DNA of 64,000 nt from contig JAAEPF010000002.1 in the NCBI GenBank assembly GCA_024222295.1, forward strand, positions 248,001 to 312,000. Direction: 5' to 3'. This DNA is from Actinomycetes bacterium. GTDB taxonomy: Bacteria; Actinomycetota; Acidimicrobiia; Acidimicrobiales; Microtrichaceae. Below the pieces are notes generated by a model. It saw nothing but the letters and a program-made list of their open reading frames with translations, was not told where the DNA came from and did no database searches. The position numbers were made by a program, and so were the translations under genes. Of the stretch, positions 44,049-52,085 are shown piece by piece (position 1 is the first letter of the stretch; each line of letters opens with the position of its first letter).

Positions 44049-45416
44049 TCAGGCGCCGTGGCAGCGCTTGAACTTGTTGCCGCTGCCACAGGGGCAGGGG
44101 TCGTTGCGCCCGACTCCGGCATACAAGGCGGCTTCCTCGTCGGCCTTGTGCTTCATGATGTCGGGAGCTGCCCCACCGTTGCGCAGCAGGTCTGCCATGG
44201 TCGACATGTCGTCGCGGATGTGGCCGAAGAAGTGCTTGTAGCCGGCACACAGGTAGTTGAGCCCAGCCTCGCCGTCGGGCGTGGTGGAGAACCGGTTTCT
44301 CGGGCACTCGCCGTTGCAGGCGAAGCGCACTTCGCAGTCGAGGCAGTACCGGGGCAACGTGTCGCGCTTGGCGTTGCCGAATGCGACCTGCTGGGGAGAG
44401 GCCATCAGCTCCACCATGTGGGTCTGTGCGATGTTGCCGACGAGATAGTCGGGTTCCACGAAGTGGTCACAGGAGTAGAGGTCGCCGTTGTGCTCCAGCG
44501 CCACCGCCGTACCGCATGTCTCGCGCAACACGCACATGCCCGGCTCGACCCCGACCCAGGCTGCGAGGGCGGCGTCGAAGTGGCCCACGAAGACGTCGCC
44601 CACATCGTTTCGCACCCACTCGTCGAAGATCTCCGACAGGAAGCTGCCCCACTGCTCGGGGCCGACGGACCGGTCTGTGACCAGCGAGCCGCTGTTGACG
44701 TAGAGCGGGCGGTCGCGGTTGGACTCTCCCCAGCCGGCGTTGGCGATCGAGAGGGTCTGCTCGTTGGTGCGCTCCACGACCGGGATGAACTGCATGAAGT
44801 CCATGTGGAGCTCGTCGCGGAAGAACCTGTACACCTCGAGCGGGTGGTCTGCGTTGGCCGCGTTGACCGTGCACATGACGTTGACGTCGACGTCGTGGGC
44901 GCGCAGTAGCTCGAGCGCTGCAATCACGCGGTCGAAGGTGCCACGGCCTGCCTTGTCGACCCGGTGGAGGTCGTGCATTTCCTCAGGGCCGTCGATGGAG
45001 AGACCGACGAGGACGTCGTTGGCTGCCAGGAACTCGGCCCAGCGGTCGTCGATCAACACGCCGTTGGTCTGCAGTGTCAGTTGCACCTGCTGGCCCGGGC
45101 GTGCGTACTTGCGCACCAGCTCGACAGTGCGCTCGTAGAAGCCGACTCCCATGAGGGTCGGCTCGCCGCCCTGGAAGGCCAGCACGACCTGGGGGCCGCG
45201 CTGGCTCTCGAGGGTCTGGCGCACGTAGGTGTCCAGTAGCTCCTCGGCCATGCGGAAGCGGTCGCCGGGGTACAGCAACTCCTTGGAGAGGAAGAAGCAG
45301 TAGGTGCAGTCGAGGTTGCAGATGGCCCCGGTCGGCTTGGCCATCACATGGAAGCCGTCCGGTGCGGCCGTCGGCAGTGGTGAGGGCAGGGCCGGCACGG
45401 CCGAAGCGTCGTTCAT
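44049..45416 (-). CDS. Radical SAM/SPASM protein, anaerobic sulfatase maturase (anSME)-like, with SEC-C tail
   Basis: A 455-residue radical SAM enzyme. The CX3CX2C cluster CNLDCTYC is near residue 33, followed by GGEPTL and LTLQTNGV. A SPASM region with CVLRETCGTA and CLDCEVRFACNGECPRNRF holds the auxiliary clusters, as in enzymes that oxidise Cys or Ser to formylglycine. The C terminus RNDPCPCGSGNKFKRCHG is a SEC-C zinc motif. No sulfatase gene is nearby, so the substrate may be elsewhere. I take the ATG 45416. Confidence 0.85.
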   Translation of the reverse strand: MNDASAVPALPSPLPTAAPDGFHVMAKPTGAICNLDCTYCFFLSKELLYPGDRFRMAEELLDTYVRQTLESQRGPQVVLAFQGGEPTLMGVGFYERTVELVRKYARPGQQVQLTLQTNGVLIDDRWAEFLAANDVLVGLSIDGPEEMHDLHRVDKAGRGTFDRVIAALELLRAHDVDVNVMCTVNAANADHPLEVYRFFRDELHMDFMQFIPVVERTNEQTLSIANAGWGESNRDRPLYVNSGSLVTDRSVGPEQWGSFLSEIFDEWVRNDVGDVFVGHFDAALAAWVGVEPGMCVLRETCGTAVALEHNGDLYSCDHFVEPDYLVGNIAQTHMVELMASPQQVAFGNAKRDTLPRYCLDCEVRFACNGECPRNRFSTTPDGEAGLNYLCAGYKHFFGHIRDDMSTMADLLRNGGAAPDIMKHKADEEAALYAGVGRNDPCPCGSGNKFKRCHGA

Positions 45417-45504
45417 CGCCCTGCAGTCCACCACACGGGTGCGTGCCGGTCCGCACGCCTCGGCCGGGGTCGGCCCGTGGGCCGTCTCCGCCCTGTCCTC
45501 CGGC

Positions 45505-46437
45505 TCAGCTCCTCAAGCGTGCGAGGAGGCGCAGCATCTCGAGGTAGATCCACACGAGCGTGACCATGAGCCCGATGGCCCCGTACCAGTCCATGTAGCC
45601 GGGCAGGCCGGCCTTGGAGCCCTTCTCGACGAAGTCGAAGTCGAGGATCAGCATGAACGCTCCGACCCCGACGATGAAGAGGCTGAGCAGGATACCGAGC
45701 CCGCCTCCACTGTTGCCGGTGCCCAACGGGCCGTACACGAAGGCCATGTCGGCGCCGAACAGCGACGCGACGAATGCGATCAGGTACATGATCAGGATGC
45801 CGAATACCGCGCCTGTGACCATCTTGACCATCTTCGGGGTGGCCCGCAGCACCCGCAGTCCGTAGAGCACGAGCATCACCAGGAACACGCTGCCGGTGCC
45901 GAGGATCGCCTGGATGACGATGCCGTTCCACTCGGCGTCGTAGAGGTGGGAGATCGCTCCGAGCACGTATCCCATCGACAGCGCATAGCCGATGCCGCCG
46001 ATCGCGCTCAGGTTGGGCTTGAACCTGCTGAGGATCACGAAGGCGAGTCCGACCAGCATGGCCACGATCAGCAGGATCGGTTGGTTCAGCGTGGCCTGCA
46101 CCACGGGTTCCCCTGTCTGGGGGTCGACTCCGACCTGGGTGGCGGTGACCGTGGTCCAGCCGTAGACACCGGTGGCGCCGGCGAGCAGGAGCAACAGCAG
46201 GGTGGCCCACGCGGTGCCGCCCATGGTCATTGTGCGTCCCGTCGTGACACTCGCGGGTGGTGCCTGGGAGTACATCGCTGCGTCGTCGGCGGCTTGCGTC
46301 GCAGCCGCGTTCTGCGCGGAACCGCCGGCTTGTGCCTGCTCCCACTCCTGTGCGGGAGAGGGGCGCGTGGCCGTGGTTGTGCCGCCGTAGTGAGACGGAT
46401 CGAAGGCCTCGTCGGTGAGAATTGGATTGCGTGACAT
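45505..46437 (-). CDS. Bax inhibitor-1/YccA family membrane protein
   Basis: A 310-residue protein with a 75-residue polar N-terminal tail rich in Ala/Gln and about seven transmembrane helices. GGIGYALSMGYVLGAISHLYD and WYGAIGLMVTLVWIYLEMLRLLARL match the bacterial Bax-inhibitor family, whose members may leak calcium or interact with proteases. The ATG 46437 has GAGGTGG upstream; the longer start is less likely. It is divergent from the PhoU-TrkA_C gene. The role here is unknown. Confidence 0.8.
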   Translation of the reverse strand: MSRNPILTDEAFDPSHYGGTTTATRPSPAQEWEQAQAGGSAQNAAATQAADDAAMYSQAPPASVTTGRTMTMGGTAWATLLLLLLAGATGVYGWTTVTATQVGVDPQTGEPVVQATLNQPILLIVAMLVGLAFVILSRFKPNLSAIGGIGYALSMGYVLGAISHLYDAEWNGIVIQAILGTGSVFLVMLVLYGLRVLRATPKMVKMVTGAVFGILIMYLIAFVASLFGADMAFVYGPLGTGNSGGGLGILLSLFIVGVGAFMLILDFDFVEKGSKAGLPGYMDWYGAIGLMVTLVWIYLEMLRLLARLRS

Positions 46438-46578
46438 GTCCACCTCGTGGCCCGACATCACGGTCGGGCATCAGCCCGACGGGGGCCGGGTCAGGACTAC
46501 GAATCTACCTGTTCGGGTGACTCGACCCGTCGCACCGCCTGTGCTGCGTATCATGAACGCCACATATGGGATCCTCAC

Positions 46579-47817
46579 ATGGATGAACGGCCCCGAAGCC
46601 TCCGCGAGATGTTGTCGGAGGCCAAGGACTCCTCGGAGTTGATGATCGACCTCGCCTATGCGGCGGTGTTCTTCAACGATCCGGGCATGGCGACCGAGGT
46701 CGGCCAGCTCGAGGAACGCATGAACGACCTCGTGCAGGACATGCGCGAGGTCTGCATCATGGCGGTGCGCCGTCCGGCCGAGGCCGAGGGAATGGCCTCG
46801 GTGCTCCAGGTGATCTCGGCCATCGAAGGCATCGCCAATGCGGCGGTCGACATCACGCGGTTGGTGACCCATCGGCTGGGCATCCCCAATGAGCTGATCG
46901 CCGACCTATCCAACGCGGAGGAGATCTCGCACCGCGTCTGGGTTCGTGAGGGGTCACACATGGCCCACCGCCCGCTCAAGGACCTCGAGATCCCAGTCCA
47001 GTGCGGCATGCGAGTGGTGGCCATCCGCCGCGAGCGCTCATGGATGATCGAGGAGATCGACGGCGACCTGATCCTGTTTCCGGGCGATGTGCTGTTCCTG
47101 CGCGGCTCACCCGCCGGCATCTCGCGCCTGCACGAGCTGGCTGCCGCGCCCACGTGGGAGCCGCCAACGCCTCCGGTGGGCGTGCTCAGCGACCTCGACC
47201 GGGCGGTCGACGTGCTCGTGGAGATGAAGAACATTTCCGAGGCTGCGGTGGGCCTGGCCTACTCGGCACTCGCGCTACAGGACGTCGGCCTGGCCGCCGA
47301 GGTTCGCCACCTAGCGGAGCGCCTCGACGAGATGAAGGACCACCTGCAGCTGTGGGTGCTTCGTGCCGCCAAGTCGGACACCGACCTGTCGCCGCTGCGG
47401 GGCCTGCTCCAGCTGGCGTCGGCTGCCGAGGAGTTGGGAGACCAGGCCAATCACATGGTCTGGCTGATCGCGGACGACTACGAACTCCATCCGATCGTCA
47501 ACGTGGCCCTCGGTGAGGCCGACGTGGTGGCGATGCGAGTGCCGGTGAGTACGGGTTCAGCTGCCGACGGGCGGCGTCTCGTGGACCTGCAGCTCGACAT
47601 CGAGCCCGGATTCCACGTGCTCGCCATCCGGCGCGACAACCGCTACCTGTACCGCCCGCGTGGCTACGTGACGTTGCACCCAGGAGACGAGCTCATCGCC
47701 TCCGGGCCCGCCGAGGGTCGCAACCTGCTGGCCGAGGTGTGTGGTTGGTGGATGGAGGAGAGGGACGACGACCCGACCGGCGTCGTGCAGCTAGTCCCCC
47801 TCGAAGCCTCCCGCTGA
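46579..47817 (+). CDS. Duplicated PhoU - TrkA_C domain protein
   Basis: A 412-residue cytosolic protein with an internal duplication: a PhoU-like helical bundle (about 5-110), an RCK/TrkA_C ligand-binding fold (about 120-185), a second PhoU-like bundle (about 205-310) and a second TrkA_C (about 325-400). The two TrkA_C segments share the VVAIRR/VLAIRR, ILFPGDVLF/TLHPGDELI pattern. Similar proteins are encoded near potassium transporters, whose gates they may regulate. No channel gene adjoins it here. Confidence 0.75.
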   Translation: MDERPRSLREMLSEAKDSSELMIDLAYAAVFFNDPGMATEVGQLEERMNDLVQDMREVCIMAVRRPAEAEGMASVLQVISAIEGIANAAVDITRLVTHRLGIPNELIADLSNAEEISHRVWVREGSHMAHRPLKDLEIPVQCGMRVVAIRRERSWMIEEIDGDLILFPGDVLFLRGSPAGISRLHELAAAPTWEPPTPPVGVLSDLDRAVDVLVEMKNISEAAVGLAYSALALQDVGLAAEVRHLAERLDEMKDHLQLWVLRAAKSDTDLSPLRGLLQLASAAEELGDQANHMVWLIADDYELHPIVNVALGEADVVAMRVPVSTGSAADGRRLVDLQLDIEPGFHVLAIRRDNRYLYRPRGYVTLHPGDELIASGPAEGRNLLAEVCGWWMEERDDDPTGVVQLVPLEASR

Positions 47818-47835
47818 GCCCGGAGCACGGAACCA

Positions 47836-47870
47836 CCGACCATTCTCACCATGTTGCTGGCGATGGTCGG
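47836..47870. terminator. Possible hairpin between convergent genes
   Basis: CCGACCAT and ATGGTCGG form an 8-base stem with a 19-base loop between the convergent PhoU-TrkA_C and slipin genes. The loop is long and no T tract follows. Confidence 0.25.
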
Positions 47871-47901
47871 CGATTCGGGCGTGGGCTTCTGGCGTGACGG
47901 T

Positions 47902-49098
47902 TCAGGAGCCGCTCGGGTCGGACCAGTCAGATCCATCCCACCAGCGCATCTTCGACGGTCGTTGGGGGTCGGGATACCACCCGGGCTCAGCCCCGCCGCC
48001 GGTTCCGCCGAGACTCTCGATGGCCGCCTTGGTGGCCTCGATGTCGGCCTCGGGGTCATCGGAAACCTCGACATGGATGTCGGGTGGGTCCGGGGGAGTG
48101 AGCAGCTGGTCGATCTCGGACCGCTGGGTGCCGCGCCGACTGCCCTGGGGCGGATCGCCCGCGCCGCTGAACAGTTCCGCGATTCCGGCCAGCGCACCGT
48201 TCATGCCGCCGGTGTCCATCGGAAGGTAGATCTTGGTGGCCTGGCCATCGGCAACCGATGTGAGCGCTTCGAGGTACTTGATCGCGATGAGGTCGTTCGT
48301 CGGGTCACCGTCGTGGATCGCCCCGTAGACGTTCCGGATGGCCGCGGCCTCACCTGAGGCGGTGGTCTCGGCCCGGTAGCGCTCGGCGTCGGCCAGCGCC
48401 CGCACGGCCTCGGCCTGGCCCTCGGCTTCCAGGACCTGGGACTTCTGGACCGCCTCGGCAGTGAGGATCGCGGCCTGCTTCTCGCCCTCGGCCTTCATGA
48501 TCGACGCCTCGCGGAAGCCATCGGCGGTGGTGACCTGTGCACGGCGGTTTCGCTCCGCCTTCATCTGCTCGTGCATCGCAGACATGACGTCGGGTGGCGG
48601 GTCGATGCGCTGGATCTCGACACGCACGACCTTCACGCCCCACTTGTCGGTGGCGTCGTCGAGGATCTGGCGGAGTTCGAGGTTGAGCTTGTCGCGGCTC
48701 GTGAGCGCCTCGTCCAGTGACAGGTCGCCGATCACGTTTCGCAGGTTGGTCTGGGCCAGCTTCGTCACCGCCACCATGAAGTTGGCCACGTTGTAGAGCA
48801 GTCGCTGGGGGTCGGTGGGCTCGTAGTAGACCACTGCATCGACGGCGACCACCACGTTGTCCGAGGTGATCACCTCCTGTGGTGGTACGTCCACGACCTG
48901 CTCGCGCATGTCGACCAGCCGCATGTTCTGTACGAAGGGGATGATCAGATGCAGGCCCGGGTCGTGGGTCTCCTTGTACTTGCCCAACTGCTCGACGAGG
49001 CCGCGCTGGTACGGGCGGATGATCCGCACGCTCGAGCCGACGACTATCAGCAGGAACAGCACGAGGATTGCGACGATCACGATTGCTGCGACGCTCAT
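47902..49098 (-). CDS. SPFH/stomatin-slipin protein with DUF2510 tail
   Basis: A 398-residue membrane-associated band-7 protein: an N-terminal transmembrane helix (4-24), an SPFH domain (about 25-200) and a coiled-coil rich in Ala/Glu/Lys (200-270). The C terminus ends with a DUF2510 motif (PGWYPDPQRPSKMRWWDGSDW), a small Trp-rich module common in actinobacterial membrane proteins. Slipins scaffold membrane domains and partner with NfeD proteins; an nfeD gene lies directly upstream. GGAG is eight bases before the ATG. Confidence 0.88.
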   Translation of the reverse strand: MSVAAIVIVAILVLFLLIVVGSSVRIIRPYQRGLVEQLGKYKETHDPGLHLIIPFVQNMRLVDMREQVVDVPPQEVITSDNVVVAVDAVVYYEPTDPQRLLYNVANFMVAVTKLAQTNLRNVIGDLSLDEALTSRDKLNLELRQILDDATDKWGVKVVRVEIQRIDPPPDVMSAMHEQMKAERNRRAQVTTADGFREASIMKAEGEKQAAILTAEAVQKSQVLEAEGQAEAVRALADAERYRAETTASGEAAAIRNVYGAIHDGDPTNDLIAIKYLEALTSVADGQATKIYLPMDTGGMNGALAGIAELFSGAGDPPQGSRRGTQRSEIDQLLTPPDPPDIHVEVSDDPEADIEATKAAIESLGGTGGGAEPGWYPDPQRPSKMRWWDGSDWSDPSGS

Positions 49099-49189
49099 GT
49101 GGTTGCTCCGTTCATCAGGGGGGTTCCTCTCCTCTGCATGTGTACCGTCAGCCAGGCCCGATGTGTCACCGGTGTCACGGGTCCGCCGG

Positions 49190-49675
49190 CTAGGTGCCGG
49201 CGGTGGGCGGGCCGGCTGGAGGCTCGATGCCGGGCGTTGTTTCGGGGGCGACTATCACCCGGGTACCGCGCACCTCGGTGACCGTCACGGTGATGCCGGC
49301 GGGCAGGGGGGTGTCGTCGACGGACTCCGCTCGCCACTGCTCGCGGTCGATGCGCACCATCCCCGAGTCGTTGGCAGGAATCTGCTCGAGTACCACTGCC
49401 CGCGATCCGACCAGTCGGCGCGCCCCGATGCCCTCGTCGACATCGGACTCGTTGAGCCTGCGGGCCAGCGGTCGCATGGCGGCAAAGGCCGCGCCGGATG
49501 CGCCCAGGAAGATGATCGCCTGCACGAGGCCGGGTGCCCCGAGGAACCCGGTGAGCGAGGCGATCAGGGCGCCCACCCCGAAGGGCAGAAGTACGAGGCC
49601 TGGCGCTGCGATCTCGGCCGCGCACAGGCCCAGCCCGACGACCAGGAAGATGACCGCAACCTCGTTCGGTCCCAT
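49190..49675 (-). CDS. NfeD-family membrane protein
   Basis: A short NfeD of 161 residues: about four hydrophobic helices (5-25, 27-45, 48-68) and a C-terminal OB-fold domain (ARRLVGSRAVVLEQIPANDSGMVRIDREQWRAES). It lacks the N-terminal ClpP-like protease domain of long NfeD. Together with the slipin gene it forms the standard slipin/NfeD pair. ATG 49675 is chosen because TACCGT lies seven bases upstream; a GTG nine bases earlier is possible. Confidence 0.82.
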   Translation of the reverse strand: MGPNEVAVIFLVVGLGLCAAEIAAPGLVLLPFGVGALIASLTGFLGAPGLVQAIIFLGASGAAFAAMRPLARRLNESDVDEGIGARRLVGSRAVVLEQIPANDSGMVRIDREQWRAESVDDTPLPAGITVTVTEVRGTRVIVAPETTPGIEPPAGPPTAGT

Positions 49676-49682
49676 GCGTTTC

Positions 49683-49688
49683 ACGGTA
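49683..49688 (-). promoter_or_regulatory. Candidate -10 of the nfeD-slipin operon
   Basis: TACCGT on the minus strand, seven bases before the ATG at 49675. Confidence 0.42.
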
Positions 49689-49763
49689 CTGCCCCCCGGG
49701 AACCGTTGCGCGCCGGCCCGGGCCCGGAGCTGCCGCCGGGTCACACATGCGCCGGTGCAGCGG

Positions 49764-49769
49764 TACCTT
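49764..49769 (+). promoter_or_regulatory. Candidate -10 of mca
   Basis: TACCTT, eight bases before the ATG at 49778. Confidence 0.42.
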
Positions 49770-49777
49770 GGACCCCC

Positions 49778-50647
49778 ATGGCTGCCCCCCTGCGACTCCT
49801 CACCGTGCACGCCCATCCCGACGACGAGTCGTCCAAGGGTGCCTCCACCGTTGCCCTCTATGCCTCCCAGGGGATTCCGGCCACGCTCGTGTGTTGCACG
49901 GGTGGTGAGGCCGGCGACGTGCTCAACCCCGCCATGGACCGCCCAGAGGTCAACGAGCGGCTGGCCGAGGTGCGCATGGAGGAACTCGACGAAGCGGCCG
50001 GAATCATCGGCTACGACAGGGTCGACCTGCTCGGCTACCACGACTCCGGAATGCCCGACTCGGAGGACAACGCGCGCCCCGACAACTTCTGGAACGCGGA
50101 TCTCGATGAAGCCATCGGGAGGCTCGTGGCGATCATCCGCCGGGACCGTCCCCAGGTGATCGTGACCTATGGCGATGACCAGAAGCACTACGCACACCCC
50201 GATCACCTCCGGGTGCACGACATCTCGGTTCCCGCGTTCGAGCGGGCAGGGGATCCCGACTGGTATCCGGAGGCAGGAGAGCCATGGGAGCCGCTGAAGC
50301 TCTATTACACGGTCTGGTCGCGGCGCCGGATGGTCGCGTTGCACGAGAAGTTCGAGGAGCTCGGCATCGAGTCGCCCTTCGGTGAGTTCTGGCAGGAGCG
50401 CATGAAGGACACCGGTACAGACGACCGTGTCACGACCGAGGTGCCGATCCGCGACTTCTACGACGTGCGAGAGAAGGCCCTCTTGGCCCACGCCACGCAA
50501 GTCGACCCCACGAGCGCCTTCTGGTTCGGGTTGCCCACTGATGTGGCCCGTGACGTGCACCCGTTCGACGACTACATCCTCGCCCGCTCGAGGGTCGACT
50601 CGACCCTGCCCGAAGACGACCTGTTCGCCGGCGTGGCGGGCCGGTAG
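49778..50647 (+). CDS. mca: Mycothiol S-conjugate amidase
   Basis: A 289-residue PIG-L-fold zinc amidase. The N-terminal HAHPDDESSKGAST, with the SSKG ending, is the signature of Mca rather than MshB; YAHPDHLRVHD holds further zinc ligands. Mca cleaves mycothiol conjugates into a mercapturic acid and GlcN-inositol, a detoxification step. It ends in TAG which overlaps a TAGTTT element of the next gene. The presence of Mca supports an actinobacterial, mycothiol-making host. Confidence 0.85.
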   Translation: MAAPLRLLTVHAHPDDESSKGASTVALYASQGIPATLVCCTGGEAGDVLNPAMDRPEVNERLAEVRMEELDEAAGIIGYDRVDLLGYHDSGMPDSEDNARPDNFWNADLDEAIGRLVAIIRRDRPQVIVTYGDDQKHYAHPDHLRVHDISVPAFERAGDPDWYPEAGEPWEPLKLYYTVWSRRRMVALHEKFEELGIESPFGEFWQERMKDTGTDDRVTTEVPIRDFYDVREKALLAHATQVDPTSAFWFGLPTDVARDVHPFDDYILARSRVDSTLPEDDLFAGVAGR

Positions 50648-50650
50648 TTT
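50645..50650 (+). promoter_or_regulatory. Candidate -10 of the ChbG-like gene
   Basis: TAGTTT, eight bases before the GTG at 50659; it shares its TAG with the mca stop. Confidence 0.3.
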
Positions 50651-50658
50651 CCGTTGCC

Positions 50659-51492
50659 GTGACATCGCTCGCCGAGAGGCTCGGCCACGCCGCGGACGCC
50701 AGGGTCCTCATCGTCAACTGTGACGACCTGGGGATGTGCCACGCCGCCAACGAGGGCGTGTACCAGTCGATGCGGGACGGGTTCGCCACATCGGCATCGC
50801 TGATGGTGCCCTGTCCATGGGCGCGCGAGGCAGCGGCGCGCTACCGCGGTGAAGACGTCGGTGTGCATCTCACGCTCAACGCGGAGTTCGAGCTCTACCG
50901 GTGGGGTCCGGTGACCCATGGCCCCTCGCTGGTGGGTGGCGCGGCAGGGTTCCCGGCCACGGTGCAGGACGTGTGGGACCACGCTGACCTCGACGAGGTG
51001 CGCCGCGAGCTGCGCGCACAGGTGGAGCGGGCGATTCTGTGGGGCTTCGATGTGACCCACCTCGACTCCCACATGGGCACCCTGCAGCTGCGGCCCGAAT
51101 TCTTCGACGTCTACCTGGACCTCGCGGTCGACTTCGGGCTTCCGGTTCGTCTCGGCGGTGCCTCGACCCAGGAGGCGGTCGGCTTCCAGTTCCGCGAGCT
51201 CGCTGCCGAAGAGGGAATCGTGGCCCCGGACCACCTGGTAGTGGTGCCGGGCGTGGGTAGCCGTCGGTCGGTGGAGCGCGCGGTGCGCGACCTGCGCCCG
51301 GGCGTCACCGAGGTCTACCTGCACCCGGCCACCGACAATCCCGAGCTGCGGTCCCTTGCTCCCGACTGGGCCGACCGGGTGGACGACCACCACCTGTTGA
51401 CCAACGACTCTGAGATGCGAGCCACCGTGGAGCGCTCGGGCATCGTGTTGATCGGATGGCGGGAGCTTCGAGAGCTCCAGCGCGCAGGCTGA
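50659..51492 (+). CDS. ChbG/HpnK family carbohydrate deacetylase
   Basis: A 277-residue protein of the YdjC/ChbG/HpnK family. NCDDLGMC near residues 20-27 contains the catalytic Asp pair, VGVHLTL and THLDSHMG hold zinc-ligand His residues, and EVYLHPA is the late motif. Members remove N-acetyl groups from chito-oligosaccharides or acetyl groups of hopanoid sugars. The GTG start follows mca by 11 bases. The actual substrate is not known. Confidence 0.85.
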   Translation: MTSLAERLGHAADARVLIVNCDDLGMCHAANEGVYQSMRDGFATSASLMVPCPWAREAAARYRGEDVGVHLTLNAEFELYRWGPVTHGPSLVGGAAGFPATVQDVWDHADLDEVRRELRAQVERAILWGFDVTHLDSHMGTLQLRPEFFDVYLDLAVDFGLPVRLGGASTQEAVGFQFRELAAEEGIVAPDHLVVVPGVGSRRSVERAVRDLRPGVTEVYLHPATDNPELRSLAPDWADRVDDHHLLTNDSEMRATVERSGIVLIGWRELRELQRAG

Positions 51493-51515
51493 GAAGCCGG
51501 TCGCGTCGCCGTCGT

Positions 51516-52082
51516 CTACCCGTAGAGGTCGTCGCCGCCGCATTCGCCCCAGAGGCCGCGGTCCTGTTCCCGGGCCTCGCGGCCGGCCGCGACGAATGCT
51601 TCGGTGTGCGCCACGTTGGGTGGGTAGGTGGCAGGCTGGGCGAAGCCGCCCTGCACCATCGCCAGGTTCACGAAGACCCCGTCGGATGCCCTGTAGACGT
51701 AGGCGAGCAGGCGGTCGTAGCGGTCCCTCGCCTCCACGTCTCGCTCGAGCACCACCGGAGTGCCTTGCGGCAGTAGCTGCTCTGCATGTGCCGAGGCCGC
51801 CTTGCCGAAGCACTCGACCGGGCTGTCGGGCTTGACCGTCTCGGGTGTGTCGATCCCGATCAGGCGTACCCGTTCCTCGACCCCCGCAGTGTCGACCACG
51901 ATCGTGTCTCCGTCCACCACCCGGACCACCGTGGCGTTGGGCTCACCGGGCAGCCCGTCGGCCGTGGCCGGCTCGTTGGATCCACACGCGGCAACGACGA
52001 CTGCGAGCGCGAGCAGGAACGCGCAAGAGGCCGTAGGCGCCCGCCCCCTCTTGGGCCCTGGAGGGCAGGGAGCGGGGCGCAC
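51516..52082 (-). CDS. Thermonuclease-family (SNase-like) lipoprotein
   Basis: A 188-residue staphylococcal-nuclease-fold protein. A signal peptide with lipobox-like VVAAC (Cys about 33) precedes the OB-fold nuclease domain, with RVVDGDTIVV, VRLIGIDTPE and DRYDRLLAYVY, which include the catalytic Arg/Glu/Arg residues and the calcium Asp. It is probably anchored outside the cell and may degrade nucleic acids. The GTG start lies three bases after the thiolase stop, so it is in that operon. Confidence 0.85.
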   Translation of the reverse strand: MRPAPCPPGPKRGRAPTASCAFLLALAVVVAACGSNEPATADGLPGEPNATVVRVVDGDTIVVDTAGVEERVRLIGIDTPETVKPDSPVECFGKAASAHAEQLLPQGTPVVLERDVEARDRYDRLLAYVYRASDGVFVNLAMVQGGFAQPATYPPNVAHTEAFVAAGREAREQDRGLWGECGGDDLYG

Positions 52083-52085
52083 GGC

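Noticed and set aside
48866-48881. GAGGTGATCACCTC palindrome
   Set aside because: Only 14 bases, inside the slipin gene, encodes conserved EVITS; lacks the ends of the palindromic family.
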